Assembly: GCF_003063295.1 (NCBI RefSeq)
Contig: NZ_MUXF01000010.1
Location: 186,001-250,000 of the forward strand
Direction of reading: 5' to 3'
Source of the DNA: Arcobacter lacus
GTDB lineage: Bacteria; Campylobacterota; Campylobacteria; Campylobacterales; Arcobacteraceae
DNA: 64,000 nt
The stretch's first letter is position 1; the number at the start of each line of letters is the position of its first letter. Below, in pieces: positions 11,268 to 18,977 of this stretch. The notes beneath the pieces were generated by a model, which did no database searches, had not been told where the DNA came from, and saw nothing but the letters and a program-made list of their open reading frames with translations. The position numbers were made by a program, and so were the translations under genes.

Positions 11268-12101
11268 ATGGAAGAATATATACTTTTAATTGATACAGAA
11301 GATGCAAAAGGTTTGGTTTATAACATTTCAAAAGTTCTTTTTGCAAATAACTTAAATATAGAACAAAATGCTGAATATGTTGATCCAGATAGCAAAAAAT
11401 TTTTTATGAGAAGTATAATTTCTGGAAAAGTATCAAAAAATATTTTATTAAAAGAACTTACTGAAGTTTTACCTTCAGGTGCATCAATCAAACTAAACAA
11501 AAAAGAGAAAAAAGATGTTGTAATACTTGCAACTAAAGAGTCTCATGTTTTAGGTGATTTACTTATTCGATACATTGCTGGTGAATTAAATGCAAATATA
11601 AAAGCTGTTATTGCAAATCATGAATATTTAAAAGAGTTAGTTGAAAAGTTCAATATTCCTTTTACATGTATTAGTGCTGAAGGTCTTAGCAGAGAAGAAC
11701 ATGAAGATAAAATGATTGCAAAAATCAACGAATATGAACCAGAATTAATTGTTCTTGCAAAATATATGAGAATCTTAACTCCAAAATTCGTAGAAAATTT
11801 CCCTAAAAAAGTATTAAATATTCATCACTCATTTTTACCAGCATTTATTGGAGCAAATCCATATAAACAAGCTCATGAAAGAGGAGTTAAAATCATAGGT
11901 GCAACTGCACATTATGTAACAAATGATTTAGATGAAGGTCCGATTATTTTTCAAGATGTTGTAAGAGTTGATCATAGTTATTCTTGGGAAGATATGAGAA
12001 ATGCAGGAAGAAATGTAGAAAAAATCGTTTTATCAAATGCTTTTGAATTACTTTTAAATGATAGAGTTTTTGTTCATGGAAATAAAACGGTGATTTTATA
12101 A
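11268..12101 (+). CDS. purU: Formyltetrahydrofolate deformylase
   Basis: A 277-residue enzyme that releases formate from 10-formyl-THF, balancing one-carbon pools and supplying formate for purine synthesis. An N-terminal ACT domain (EEYILLIDTEDAKGLVYNIS) is followed by a formyl-transferase domain. The latter has the active-site LNIHHSFLPAFIGANPYKQA and the DEGPIIFQD block containing the catalytic Asp. I chose ATG 11268 because AGGATAA lies at the right distance and the ACT domain begins at once. The longer reading from TTG 11247 adds seven residues and would absorb the Shine-Dalgarno. The next gene starts one base after its stop. Confidence 0.94.
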   Translation: MEEYILLIDTEDAKGLVYNISKVLFANNLNIEQNAEYVDPDSKKFFMRSIISGKVSKNILLKELTEVLPSGASIKLNKKEKKDVVILATKESHVLGDLLIRYIAGELNANIKAVIANHEYLKELVEKFNIPFTCISAEGLSREEHEDKMIAKINEYEPELIVLAKYMRILTPKFVENFPKKVLNIHHSFLPAFIGANPYKQAHERGVKIIGATAHYVTNDLDEGPIIFQDVVRVDHSYSWEDMRNAGRNVEKIVLSNAFELLLNDRVFVHGNKTVIL

Positions 12102-12102
12102 A

Positions 12103-12567
12103 ATGTTTAATATAGTTTTATTAGAGCCACGAATTCCAGGAAATGTAGGAACAATAGGAAGATTATGTTTTGCATTAAATTGTAAACTTCATCTTATAAA
12201 ACCTTATGGTTTTGGTGAAATTACAGAAAAAGAAGTTCGTCGTGCTGGACTTGATTATTGGTATGATTTAGAAGTTTTTGAATATGAAAATATTGAAGAT
12301 TTTTGGGCAAAAAATCCATTTAATGATAGACATTTTTTAGCAACTACTAAAACAAAACAAGTATATTTTGATGTTAAGTTTAATGTAGGTGATTATTTTT
12401 ATTTTGGAAGAGAAGATGCAGGACTTCCAGAAAGTTTACTATCATTAAGCCCTAAGACTTGTATAACAATTCCTATGACAAATGATGCAAGAAGCTTAAA
12501 TATCGCTAATTCAGTTTCAATAGTCGCTTATGAAGCTTTGAGACAAAATTTTACAAGTTTTAAATAA
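12103..12567 (+). CDS. trmL: tRNA (cytidine(34)-2'-O)-methyltransferase TrmL
   Basis: A 154-residue SPOUT-class methyltransferase that modifies the wobble position of certain leucine tRNAs. The family motifs are in order: IVLLEPRIPGNVGTIGRLC at the start, the FGREDAGLP loop near residue 105, and the knotted SAM site IPMTNDARSLNIANSVSIVAYE near the end. The length is typical. It is in an operon with purU (one-base gap). Its last eight bases overlap the end of the convergent coiled-coil gene. Confidence 0.94.
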   Translation: MFNIVLLEPRIPGNVGTIGRLCFALNCKLHLIKPYGFGEITEKEVRRAGLDYWYDLEVFEYENIEDFWAKNPFNDRHFLATTKTKQVYFDVKFNVGDYFYFGREDAGLPESLLSLSPKTCITIPMTNDARSLNIANSVSIVAYEALRQNFTSFK

Positions 12568-12787
12568 GAGTTTTACTTTTTTCGATTAGATTGATAATTG
12601 CATCAAGCTCTTTTTGAAGTTTTTCTTTATCTTTTTGTTTTTCAGATTCTTTTATCTCTTTTTTTATTTTTTCTTTTTTTTCTTCTAATCTTTCGATTAT
12701 TTCTTTTACTTTCTCTTTTTTTGAATCTTTTAAACTATCTTGTTTTAAATACTTTTTTACTTTATCTACGATTTTACTTAGTTTCAT
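12560..12787 (-). CDS. Small Lys/Glu-rich coiled-coil protein, unknown function
   Basis: A 75-residue protein that I do not recognise. Nearly the whole chain after residue 10 is Lys/Glu/Asp-rich with heptad-spaced Leu/Ile, so it should form a single helical coiled coil. It has no signal peptide or membrane segment. The ATG at 12787 overlaps the last 14 bases of the Na/Pi cotransporter gene, and a GGAGAACAAAAAC in that gene's end serves as ribosome site. This supports translational coupling and a role linked to the transporter. The composition alone could arise by chance in AT-rich DNA. The overlap and in-register start make it likely real. Confidence 0.6.
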   Translation of the reverse strand: MKLSKIVDKVKKYLKQDSLKDSKKEKVKEIIERLEEKKEKIKKEIKESEKQKDKEKLQKELDAIINLIEKSKTLI

Positions 12788-14537
12788 GTTTTTGTTCTCC
12801 TATCTCTTTTAAAAGATTATTATTAATAAATAAAATTGTTGCAACTTCAACAAGTTTTTTCTGAATAGAATAACCTGTTGCACTATCATTCATATATGAA
12901 GTTGCCATTGTTGCTTTGATTTTATCTTCTCTTATTAATGCACCAATTTCTTCTGAACTTGCTAAATCATTTTCAGCTAAAGTTGTCTTTATAACTTCTA
13001 ATTGAGTTAGTTGTTCGATATCTGTTTCAATAGTTGATAAAGTATTTATATCTATTAAAATTTCGGCAATCTCTTTTCTTAATATATTATACTCTTCTTT
13101 TATATATTCATTTTTACTTTTTAAATAAAAGTTTACATTTTTTTGAATATCTCTTGTATCTTTTAACACTTCAATTATTAAAGCAGCACTTCTTTTCAAA
13201 TCACCAATTTCTGTATGATGGAAATCTAGCATATTTTCTTGTGCAAATGATGAATATTCTATAATTTCACTATAAAGATTTTTTATATTTGTTTGATAAA
13301 TTTCATCTATATTTGTATCAATTATTGTAAGTTCTTTTGATAATTGTGCATTTAAATTTTCTTTTGTTAAATTTGTTGTATGTAAATTTAAAGCATGAAG
13401 CATTGCTTTTTGACAGTTTTCATAAAGATTTATTATCTCTTTTCTAATAGAAACAACAGCAACGTCAGGAACATCTAAATTTGATTTTAATAAATATTTT
13501 GGTTTTGATGCAGCTGATACTTTTTTCTTGATTAAATTTTCAGATATTTTTACTAACTGCTTTATAAATGGTGTTAAAAGGATAATTCCAACAGCACTAA
13601 ACATAGTATGAAATAGTGCTAATTTCATACCATAGTTATTATTGCTAATACCTAAATATGGAGCTAGAAAGTCAACTAATATTTGAAACTGAAATATAAA
13701 TATAGTTACAAAAACTGCAGAAATAATATTAAAAGTGAAATGAACAAAAGCTACTCTTTTCCCATTTTCATTTGATGTAAATGAAGCTAAAATAGCAGTT
13801 AATGTTGTACCAACATTTGCTCCTATAGCTAAAGCTAAAGCATTTAAGTATGTGATACTATCAGCATTTAGTGCTGTAATAACTATTGCTAAAGTTGCAG
13901 CACTTGATTGGATAACAACAGTAACAAAAATACCTATTAAAATATAAATGATTATTCCAAGATAACCTTCCATAGCAAAAGAAGCTAAATCAATAGATTC
14001 TTTCATTACATCAAATCCATCTTTCATATAAGCAATTCCAAGGAAGATAAATCCTAGTCCTAATAGAACATTTCCACTACCTTTTAGCCCATTTGTTTTT
14101 GTAAATCTTAAAATAACTCCAAATACAATCATAGGAAAAGCATATTTAGATATTTTTACATCAACTCCTAAACTTGAAACAATCCAAGCTGTTGTTGTAC
14201 TTCCAAGATTTGAACCAAAGATTATTCCAATACCTTGAACTAATGTTAAAAGCTCAGCACTTAAAAATGAAATAACTACTAAAGTAATAATTGTGGAACT
14301 TTGAACAATTGATGTTGAAAAAAAACCAGTTGCAATAGCATAAAAAGTGTTACTTGTAAACTTTTGAAGTAGTTTTTCTAAAATACCACCAGAAAGTTGT
14401 TTAAAACCATCTTGCATAAAAAACATTCCAATTAAAAAGATTGCAATTCCACTTAAAATTACTGTAAAATTTTCATAAGCCACTACAATGTAAGCAAGAA
14501 TTATAAAGCCTAAAAAAATTAAAAAATTTTTTGTCAC
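12774..14537 (-). CDS. Na+/phosphate cotransporter family protein with PhoU-like tail
   Basis: A 587-residue inner-membrane protein of the NptA/YjbB type. The N-terminal 350 residues hold two inverted Na/Pi cotransporter repeats, each with the QSS signature: FSTSIVQSSTIITLVVISF near residue 80 and VTVVIQSSAATLAIVITAL near residue 210. Several further hydrophobic segments flank them. The C-terminal part (about 380-560) is helical and soluble, resembling the PhoU-like domain often fused to these carriers. It is expected to move inorganic phosphate with sodium; direction and control by the tail are unknown. The gene is first in a two-gene transcript with the coiled-coil protein. Confidence 0.9.
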   Translation of the reverse strand: MTKNFLIFLGFIILAYIVVAYENFTVILSGIAIFLIGMFFMQDGFKQLSGGILEKLLQKFTSNTFYAIATGFFSTSIVQSSTIITLVVISFLSAELLTLVQGIGIIFGSNLGSTTTAWIVSSLGVDVKISKYAFPMIVFGVILRFTKTNGLKGSGNVLLGLGFIFLGIAYMKDGFDVMKESIDLASFAMEGYLGIIIYILIGIFVTVVIQSSAATLAIVITALNADSITYLNALALAIGANVGTTLTAILASFTSNENGKRVAFVHFTFNIISAVFVTIFIFQFQILVDFLAPYLGISNNNYGMKLALFHTMFSAVGIILLTPFIKQLVKISENLIKKKVSAASKPKYLLKSNLDVPDVAVVSIRKEIINLYENCQKAMLHALNLHTTNLTKENLNAQLSKELTIIDTNIDEIYQTNIKNLYSEIIEYSSFAQENMLDFHHTEIGDLKRSAALIIEVLKDTRDIQKNVNFYLKSKNEYIKEEYNILRKEIAEILIDINTLSTIETDIEQLTQLEVIKTTLAENDLASSEEIGALIREDKIKATMATSYMNDSATGYSIQKKLVEVATILFINNNLLKEIGEQKHETK

Positions 14538-14665
14538 TATATGATACTCCTAAAATATATTGATAAATGCTTCGATTATAACCAAATTATTATGTTATTA
14601 ATATTAATAACTATTTTGGTAGAATAATACAAAATACTCTTTGATTTATAAGGATAGAGAAATAT

Positions 14666-15043
14666 ATGTTTTCAAAATATCAAAAAGAGTTGAACATCAT
14701 AAAAGCTAAGCTAAAAACTATAGATTTCTATTTAGAAGAGGATAGTGATTATAAAGCAACTTTTGGAAATGGAACAATTTGGAAAATAGATATAAATGGA
14801 AAGTGGTATGATGATTATTATATCACTATTAGAAATGAAGCTTTTTATGATATAAAAATTGGTAAAATGGGATTTCCTTTATGGATTTTAATGAAAATGT
14901 TTGGAGTAAATCCAATAAATAAAACAACAGATGAAAAGATTGATTTTCTAATTGAATACAAAGATCAAATATTTGATGAAAAATTTCAATATAAAAAAAT
15001 GTATAAAGAGTTTGAAGAAAATATCAAAAATAAAAAGGAATAG
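14666..15043 (+). CDS. Hypothetical protein, first gene of a two-component operon
   Basis: A 125-residue protein with no family I can name. It has no signal peptide. Its middle is rich in Asp/Tyr/Trp with alternating hydrophobic residues (TIWKIDINGKWYDDYYITI), suggesting beta strands, and the last 25 residues are charged and helical. Start at ATG 14666 follows ATAAGGATAGAG. Two bases separate it from the next reading frame, and the two genes precede a response regulator and kinase without gaps. It is therefore likely part of the same transcript. A role connected to that signalling pair is inference from position only. Confidence 0.75.
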   Translation: MFSKYQKELNIIKAKLKTIDFYLEEDSDYKATFGNGTIWKIDINGKWYDDYYITIRNEAFYDIKIGKMGFPLWILMKMFGVNPINKTTDEKIDFLIEYKDQIFDEKFQYKKMYKEFEENIKNKKE

Positions 15044-15045
15044 AT

Positions 15046-15387
15046 TTGGATATTGTTATTATAACTTTTGTTGTAACAATTGTATTTTTTGTAATTTATA
15101 AATATGATATTTTTAAAAGTCTTTCAACAAAAGGTGTAATTGAAAAAGATTTTTCACAGTGTTATATTTTAAATTATCCAAGACGAATAGAACTTCATAA
15201 TAAAGGCGTTGTTTATGAAATTAAGGATTTAGATGAATTTTTTGAACTAAATCCAAAACTCAAAGGAAAAATTCCTATTGAAAAAAGAGAAGGTATTAAT
15301 ACTTCAGATCCAGATGCTGTTAAAAAAGAGTTTGAAGAAAGAAAAAGATTAAAAGAAAAGTATTCTCAAAAAAAGAAAAAAAAGTAA
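15046..15387 (+). CDS. Small membrane-anchored hypothetical protein
   Basis: A 113-residue protein read from TTG at 15046. This start is supported by AAAAGGAA six bases upstream and by the lack of any ATG before the membrane segment. Residues 2-18 form one hydrophobic helix. The remainder is cytoplasmic by the positive-inside rule, with a short predicted beta-rich domain and a strongly basic C-terminus of alternating Lys and Glu ending in six lysines after a glutamine. The last codon directly abuts the ATG of the response regulator. I do not recognise the family. Confidence 0.72.
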   Translation: MDIVIITFVVTIVFFVIYKYDIFKSLSTKGVIEKDFSQCYILNYPRRIELHNKGVVYEIKDLDEFFELNPKLKGKIPIEKREGINTSDPDAVKKEFEERKRLKEKYSQKKKKK

Positions 15388-16050
15388 ATGTATAAAATAT
15401 TGATATTAGAAGATGACGAGCTTTTTGCTTCAACTTTAGAAGATTTTTTAGCTGAAGAAAAATTCACTGTAGATATTGCAAAAGATGGTGAAGAGTGTCT
15501 GAGTTTAAATTATGAAAAAAATTATGATTTATATATTTTTGATATAAATGTTCCTAAAATAAATGGTTTAGAACTTTTATCAAGTTTAAGAAAAGGCGAG
15601 GACAACACACCAACTATATTTTTAACTTCATACAAGGATAAAGATACTTTGCATGATGCTTTTTTAAAAGGTTGTGATGATTATTTAAAAAAACCAGCTG
15701 ATTTAGATGAGTTACTTTTAAGAATAAAAGCTCTTTTAAAAAGAAATAAAAAACAATTTGAACTTATTAATTTAACAGAAACTTTAGATTTTAATCCTAT
15801 AAATAAAAGAATTTATGAAAATGGTGTAGATTTAAATCTTCCTACAAAAATCTTAGATTTGATTGAATTATTTATTGAAAATAGGGGAGATATTGTTACA
15901 AAAGAGATGATTATAAATAGGCTTTGGGCAGCAAATGAAGATTATAGTGAAGGCTCAATTAGAGTTTATATAAATCAAATTAAAAAACTTTTTTCAGATG
16001 CAAATGTGATTGTAAATATAAAAGGAATAGGATATAAAATTGAATTCTAA
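15388..16050 (+). CDS. OmpR-family response regulator
   Basis: A 220-residue two-domain transcription factor. The receiver has the acidic pair EDDE (residues 8-11), the phospho-acceptor Asp in LYIFDINVP (about residue 52), Thr in FLTSYK and the conserved Lys in LKKPAD (about 102). The C-terminal winged helix begins around residue 130 and contains VTKEMIINRLWAANEDYSEGSIRVYINQIKKL followed by GIGYKIEF. It directly precedes its presumed kinase partner, with an 11-base overlap. Targets are unknown; autoregulation of the operon would be usual. Confidence 0.93.
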   Translation: MYKILILEDDELFASTLEDFLAEEKFTVDIAKDGEECLSLNYEKNYDLYIFDINVPKINGLELLSSLRKGEDNTPTIFLTSYKDKDTLHDAFLKGCDDYLKKPADLDELLLRIKALLKRNKKQFELINLTETLDFNPINKRIYENGVDLNLPTKILDLIELFIENRGDIVTKEMIINRLWAANEDYSEGSIRVYINQIKKLFSDANVIVNIKGIGYKIEF

Positions 16051-16894
16051 AAAAAGAGATTTTTTAATTTCTATTTCTATAATTTTTACTTTTTGTTTAG
16101 TAATAATTTTATATTTAAACTATTTTTTTATCTCTAAATTTGGTTTAAATCAAGAACTTTTTATTTATATTATAGTTCCATTGATAATTTTAGGATTAGC
16201 TATATTTTTAACTTTTTCAAACTCTTTATTAAAACCTTTATTTAAAAGTGATGAAAAACTTGAGCAAAATTTGAAAGAAACAATTCATGAGTTAAATATT
16301 CCTGTTTCAACTATAAAAATGAATGTACAACTTTTGGAAAAAACTATAAATGATGAAAAAAGTTTAAAAAGGTTACAAAGAATAGAACAAGCAAATAATA
16401 GTCTTTTAAAACTTTATGAAAATATGGAATATGAGATAAAAAAAGAGATAGATAAAATAGAAAAACAAGAGTTCTTTCTTGATGAAATAATAAAATCTTC
16501 TATTGAAAAGTTTGAAGATATAAAAGAAAATACAAAAATTAATATTGATTTACCAAATATAAAAGTTTTAACTGATTTAAATGGTTTTGTAAAAACTATT
16601 GATAATTTGATATTAAATGCTATTAAATATAATGATAAAAATACTCCATTAATAGATATATCATATAAAGAAAATATATTGTCAATTTTTAATAAAGGCG
16701 AAAAAATAGACACAAAAAATCTTTTTATAGTTTTTGATAAATATTTTCAAGAAAATCCAAAAAATGATGGTTTTGGACTAGGGCTTGCTATGGTAAAAGA
16801 GTTTTGTGATAAAAATAGAATTTTTATTACTATCGAACCATTAGAAATGGGAAATAGATTCAATTTAAATTTAAAAAACATAATAAAAAAATAA
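16040..16894 (+). CDS. Sensor histidine kinase
   Basis: A 284-residue kinase with two membrane helices (about residues 8-30 and 41-63) and almost no periplasmic loop, so it probably senses within the membrane or through a partner. The H-box is KETIHELNIPVSTIKM. The ATPase domain shows N-box NLILNAIKYND, and G boxes FGLGLAMVKEF. The start is TTG at 16040 inside the end of the regulator gene, with AAAGGAATAGGA upstream. The short sensor region makes the two unknown proteins encoded upstream attractive candidates for accessory sensors, which is inference. Confidence 0.9.
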   Translation: MNSKKRDFLISISIIFTFCLVIILYLNYFFISKFGLNQELFIYIIVPLIILGLAIFLTFSNSLLKPLFKSDEKLEQNLKETIHELNIPVSTIKMNVQLLEKTINDEKSLKRLQRIEQANNSLLKLYENMEYEIKKEIDKIEKQEFFLDEIIKSSIEKFEDIKENTKINIDLPNIKVLTDLNGFVKTIDNLILNAIKYNDKNTPLIDISYKENILSIFNKGEKIDTKNLFIVFDKYFQENPKNDGFGLGLAMVKEFCDKNRIFITIEPLEMGNRFNLNLKNIIKK

Positions 16895-16939
16895 ATTACA
16901 GTATAATAATAGTAATTTATATCAAAATAAAGGATTTTT

Positions 16940-17869
16940 ATGGAAGGAAGTATTGCATTTGCAGTTGCAATAATATTTTTTGCAATTATTATTATTTCAA
17001 AAGGTGTTAAAATAGTTTCTCAATCTGATTTATATGTAGTTGAAAGACTTGGAAAATTTAATAAAGTTTTACATGGAGGTTTTCATATAATTATTCCAGT
17101 TGTTGATAGAGTAAGAGCAATTCTTACTTCAAGAGAACAATTAGTTGATATTGAAAAACAATCAGTAATCACAAAAGATAATGTAAATATTTCAATTGAT
17201 GGAATAGTTTTTTGTAAAGTTGATGATGCAGTTCAAGCAACTTATAATGTAATGAATTTTAAAGATGCAATAGCAAATTTAGCAATGACAACTTTAAGAG
17301 CTGAAATTGGAGGAATGGATTTAGATGATACTTTATCAAATAGAGAAACTCTAAATGCAAAACTTCAAAGTGAACTTGGAAGTGCAGCAACAAACTGGGG
17401 AATAAAAGTAACAAGAGTTGAAATAGCTGATATTTCTGTTCCTCCTTCAATAGAAAAAGCTATGAATATGCAAATGGAAGCTGAAAGAGAAAAAAGAGCT
17501 ATTCAAACAAGAGCAGAAGCTCAAAAAGAGGCACAAATCAGAGAAGCAGAAGCTTTTAAACAAAGTGAGATTTTAAAAGCAGAAGCAATTGAAAGAATGG
17601 CAAATGCAAAAAGATATGAGCAAGAACAATTAGCAGCTGGTCAACAAGAAGCTATGAGACTTATAAATATCTCTATGATGGAAAATGAAAAAGCAGCAGA
17701 GTTTTTACTTGCAAAAGATAGGATAGTTGCATTTAAAGCACTTGCAGAAAGTAGTTCAACTGATAAAATGATTTTACCTTATGATGTAACTTCTATGATA
17801 GGTTCAACTTCTGTTTTGGGAGACGCATTTTTTAAAGGGGTAAGTAATGGAAACTCTAACAATGCTTAG
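16940..17869 (+). CDS. SPFH/Band 7 membrane protein (QmcA/stomatin-like)
   Basis: A 309-residue protein with one N-terminal membrane helix (residues 3-22) followed by the SPFH domain starting at SQSDLYVVERLGKF. The domain has the usual prohibitin-fold stretches ILTSREQLVDIEKQSVITKDNVNISIDG and MDLDDTLSNRETLNA. Residues 190-250 form an Ala/Glu/Arg-rich coiled coil (EREKRAIQTRAEAQKEAQ), which oligomerises in relatives. These proteins organise membrane microdomains and often bind FtsH-type proteases. It overlaps the NfeD-like gene by 23 bases, the standard SPFH/NfeD pairing. TTTATATC and AAAGGA lie upstream of the ATG. Confidence 0.93.
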   Translation: MEGSIAFAVAIIFFAIIIISKGVKIVSQSDLYVVERLGKFNKVLHGGFHIIIPVVDRVRAILTSREQLVDIEKQSVITKDNVNISIDGIVFCKVDDAVQATYNVMNFKDAIANLAMTTLRAEIGGMDLDDTLSNRETLNAKLQSELGSAATNWGIKVTRVEIADISVPPSIEKAMNMQMEAEREKRAIQTRAEAQKEAQIREAEAFKQSEILKAEAIERMANAKRYEQEQLAAGQQEAMRLINISMMENEKAAEFLLAKDRIVAFKALAESSSTDKMILPYDVTSMIGSTSVLGDAFFKGVSNGNSNNA

Positions 17870-18287
17870 TGTAATTGATCCATATACTTTATTGGCTATT
17901 GGAGTGACTTTAGTTGCTCTTGAGGCTTTTATTGCCTCTTTTATAATTATTTGGTTTGGAGTTGGATTTTTAGTTGTTGCCATCATTAGCTTTTTCTTTA
18001 TTTTTTCAGGAGCTATTTGGCAACTTGCAGTTATATCTTTACTCTCTTTAATTTTTCTTTTTTTATTTAGAAGAAAATCTTTGGATAAATTTTTCAAATC
18101 TCAAACTGAAGTTTCAGATAATTTTTTTGATGAAAAAGGAATAGGGGAAATTAAAAACTCTAAAGTTTTTTATAAAGGAACTTATTGGGAGATTGATTCA
18201 ATCCTTGATGCAAAAGAGTTTGTAGAAGGTGAAAAAGTAGAAGTTTTGAAAACTTCAAATAATATGGCAACTATTCAAAAAAGGTAA
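17847..18287 (+). CDS. NfeD-like C-terminal OB-fold membrane protein
   Basis: A 146-residue short NfeD protein that partners the preceding SPFH protein. The N-terminal half has three closely spaced hydrophobic helices (about residues 12-74, including IASFIIIWFGVGFLVVAIISFFF). After the basic RRKSLDKFF the C-terminal 60 residues form the OB-like domain with GIGEIKNSKVFYKGTYWEI and a late GEKVEVLK. It begins inside the end of the SPFH gene in another frame. Its TAA falls within a hairpin terminator. Confidence 0.9.
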   Translation: METLTMLSVIDPYTLLAIGVTLVALEAFIASFIIIWFGVGFLVVAIISFFFIFSGAIWQLAVISLLSLIFLFLFRRKSLDKFFKSQTEVSDNFFDEKGIGEIKNSKVFYKGTYWEIDSILDAKEFVEGEKVEVLKTSNNMATIQKR

Positions 18288-18306
18288 GAAAATTTTCTTG
18301 CCTTTT
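18279..18306. terminator. Bidirectional terminator after the NfeD-like gene
   Basis: A fully paired 14-bp inverted repeat, with one G-T wobble: AAAAGGTAAGAAAA (18279-18292) directly followed by TTTTCTTGCCTTTT (18293-18306). T-rich sequence follows on the plus side. It separates the SPFH/NfeD operon from the convergent cyd operon. Confidence 0.7.
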
Positions 18307-18309
18307 ATT

Positions 18310-18846
18310 TTAAATAGTTAAAAATGATTCGATTACACATTTTATTCTAGATTTTATATCACTTGTATCTATGTTTAGATAGTCAAGTTGTATTTTATAT
18401 AATAGTTCATTTCTAAGTTTAAATTCAAAAACTAAATAACCAGCATATGAAAAAGCTTCTTTATTTTTTTTACCTTCATCCTTTTTATCATTTTCATAAA
18501 TATAATATGAAATTGTCAATTTTTCATTATAGTTTTTATCTAAAGATTTAAAACTATTTAAAATTTCGTACAAAATTTTGTCACTCTCTTTAGTCGAAAA
18601 ATTGCCCAAAAGATTGCTTTGCATATTATTCGAATATTTAATATCTGATTTTATTTCATAGTTTGAACTTACAAGAAGTTTTTTTGCAAAATCTAAATCT
18701 TTAGTATAATTTTTTTCAAAAGTTGTAGTACTATTTTGGCAAGCCAATCTTTTTGCTTTAGTGTCATAATTTTTTTGATTTATAATTCCATATACTAAAA
18801 ATGAAATAAAAGCAATTATAAAGAGTAAATATAATTTAATTCTCAT
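18310..18846 (-). CDS. Hypothetical single-pass membrane protein at the end of the cyd operon
   Basis: A 178-residue protein with an N-terminal membrane helix (residues 4-20) and a roughly 155-residue domain expected in the periplasm. That domain has two cysteines (in RLACQNS and RIKCVIES) that could form a disulfide between its two ends. I do not recognise a family. The ATG at 18846 has AAGGAA at the right spacing and lies 18 bases after the CydX-like peptide, so it is the last gene of the cytochrome bd transcript. Its position suggests a role in oxidase assembly or in the same stress response, but nothing in the sequence proves that. Confidence 0.75.
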   Translation of the reverse strand: MRIKLYLLFIIAFISFLVYGIINQKNYDTKAKRLACQNSTTTFEKNYTKDLDFAKKLLVSSNYEIKSDIKYSNNMQSNLLGNFSTKESDKILYEILNSFKSLDKNYNEKLTISYYIYENDKKDEGKKNKEAFSYAGYLVFEFKLRNELLYKIQLDYLNIDTSDIKSRIKCVIESFLTI

Positions 18847-18864
18847 TTATCATTTCCTTAAAAA

Positions 18865-18966
18865 TTATTTTATATCTTTAGTTGCATTTTTTATCGAGAT
18901 TTTATATGCCAAATATATAACAATTGGCCAAAGACTTAACCAAATTAATTCACTAATATATTCCAT
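18865..18966 (-). CDS. Candidate CydX-like small subunit of cytochrome bd oxidase (33 residues)
   Basis: A 33-codon frame read from the ATG at 18966 to TAA at 18865. AAAGGAG lies six bases upstream of the ATG, among the best ribosome sites in the window. The peptide starts MEYISELIWLSLWP, continues as one membrane helix to about residue 22, and ends in a Lys-rich cytoplasmic tail. This is the size, topology and position (directly after cydB, 11 bases from its stop) of CydX/CbdX peptides, which stabilise the haem groups of the bd oxidase in proteobacteria. I see no strict match to the E. coli peptide apart from the tryptophans and the helix, so the assignment rests on context. Confidence 0.65.
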   Translation of the reverse strand: MEYISELIWLSLWPIVIYLAYKISIKNATKDIK

Positions 18967-18977
18967 AAAAACTCCTT

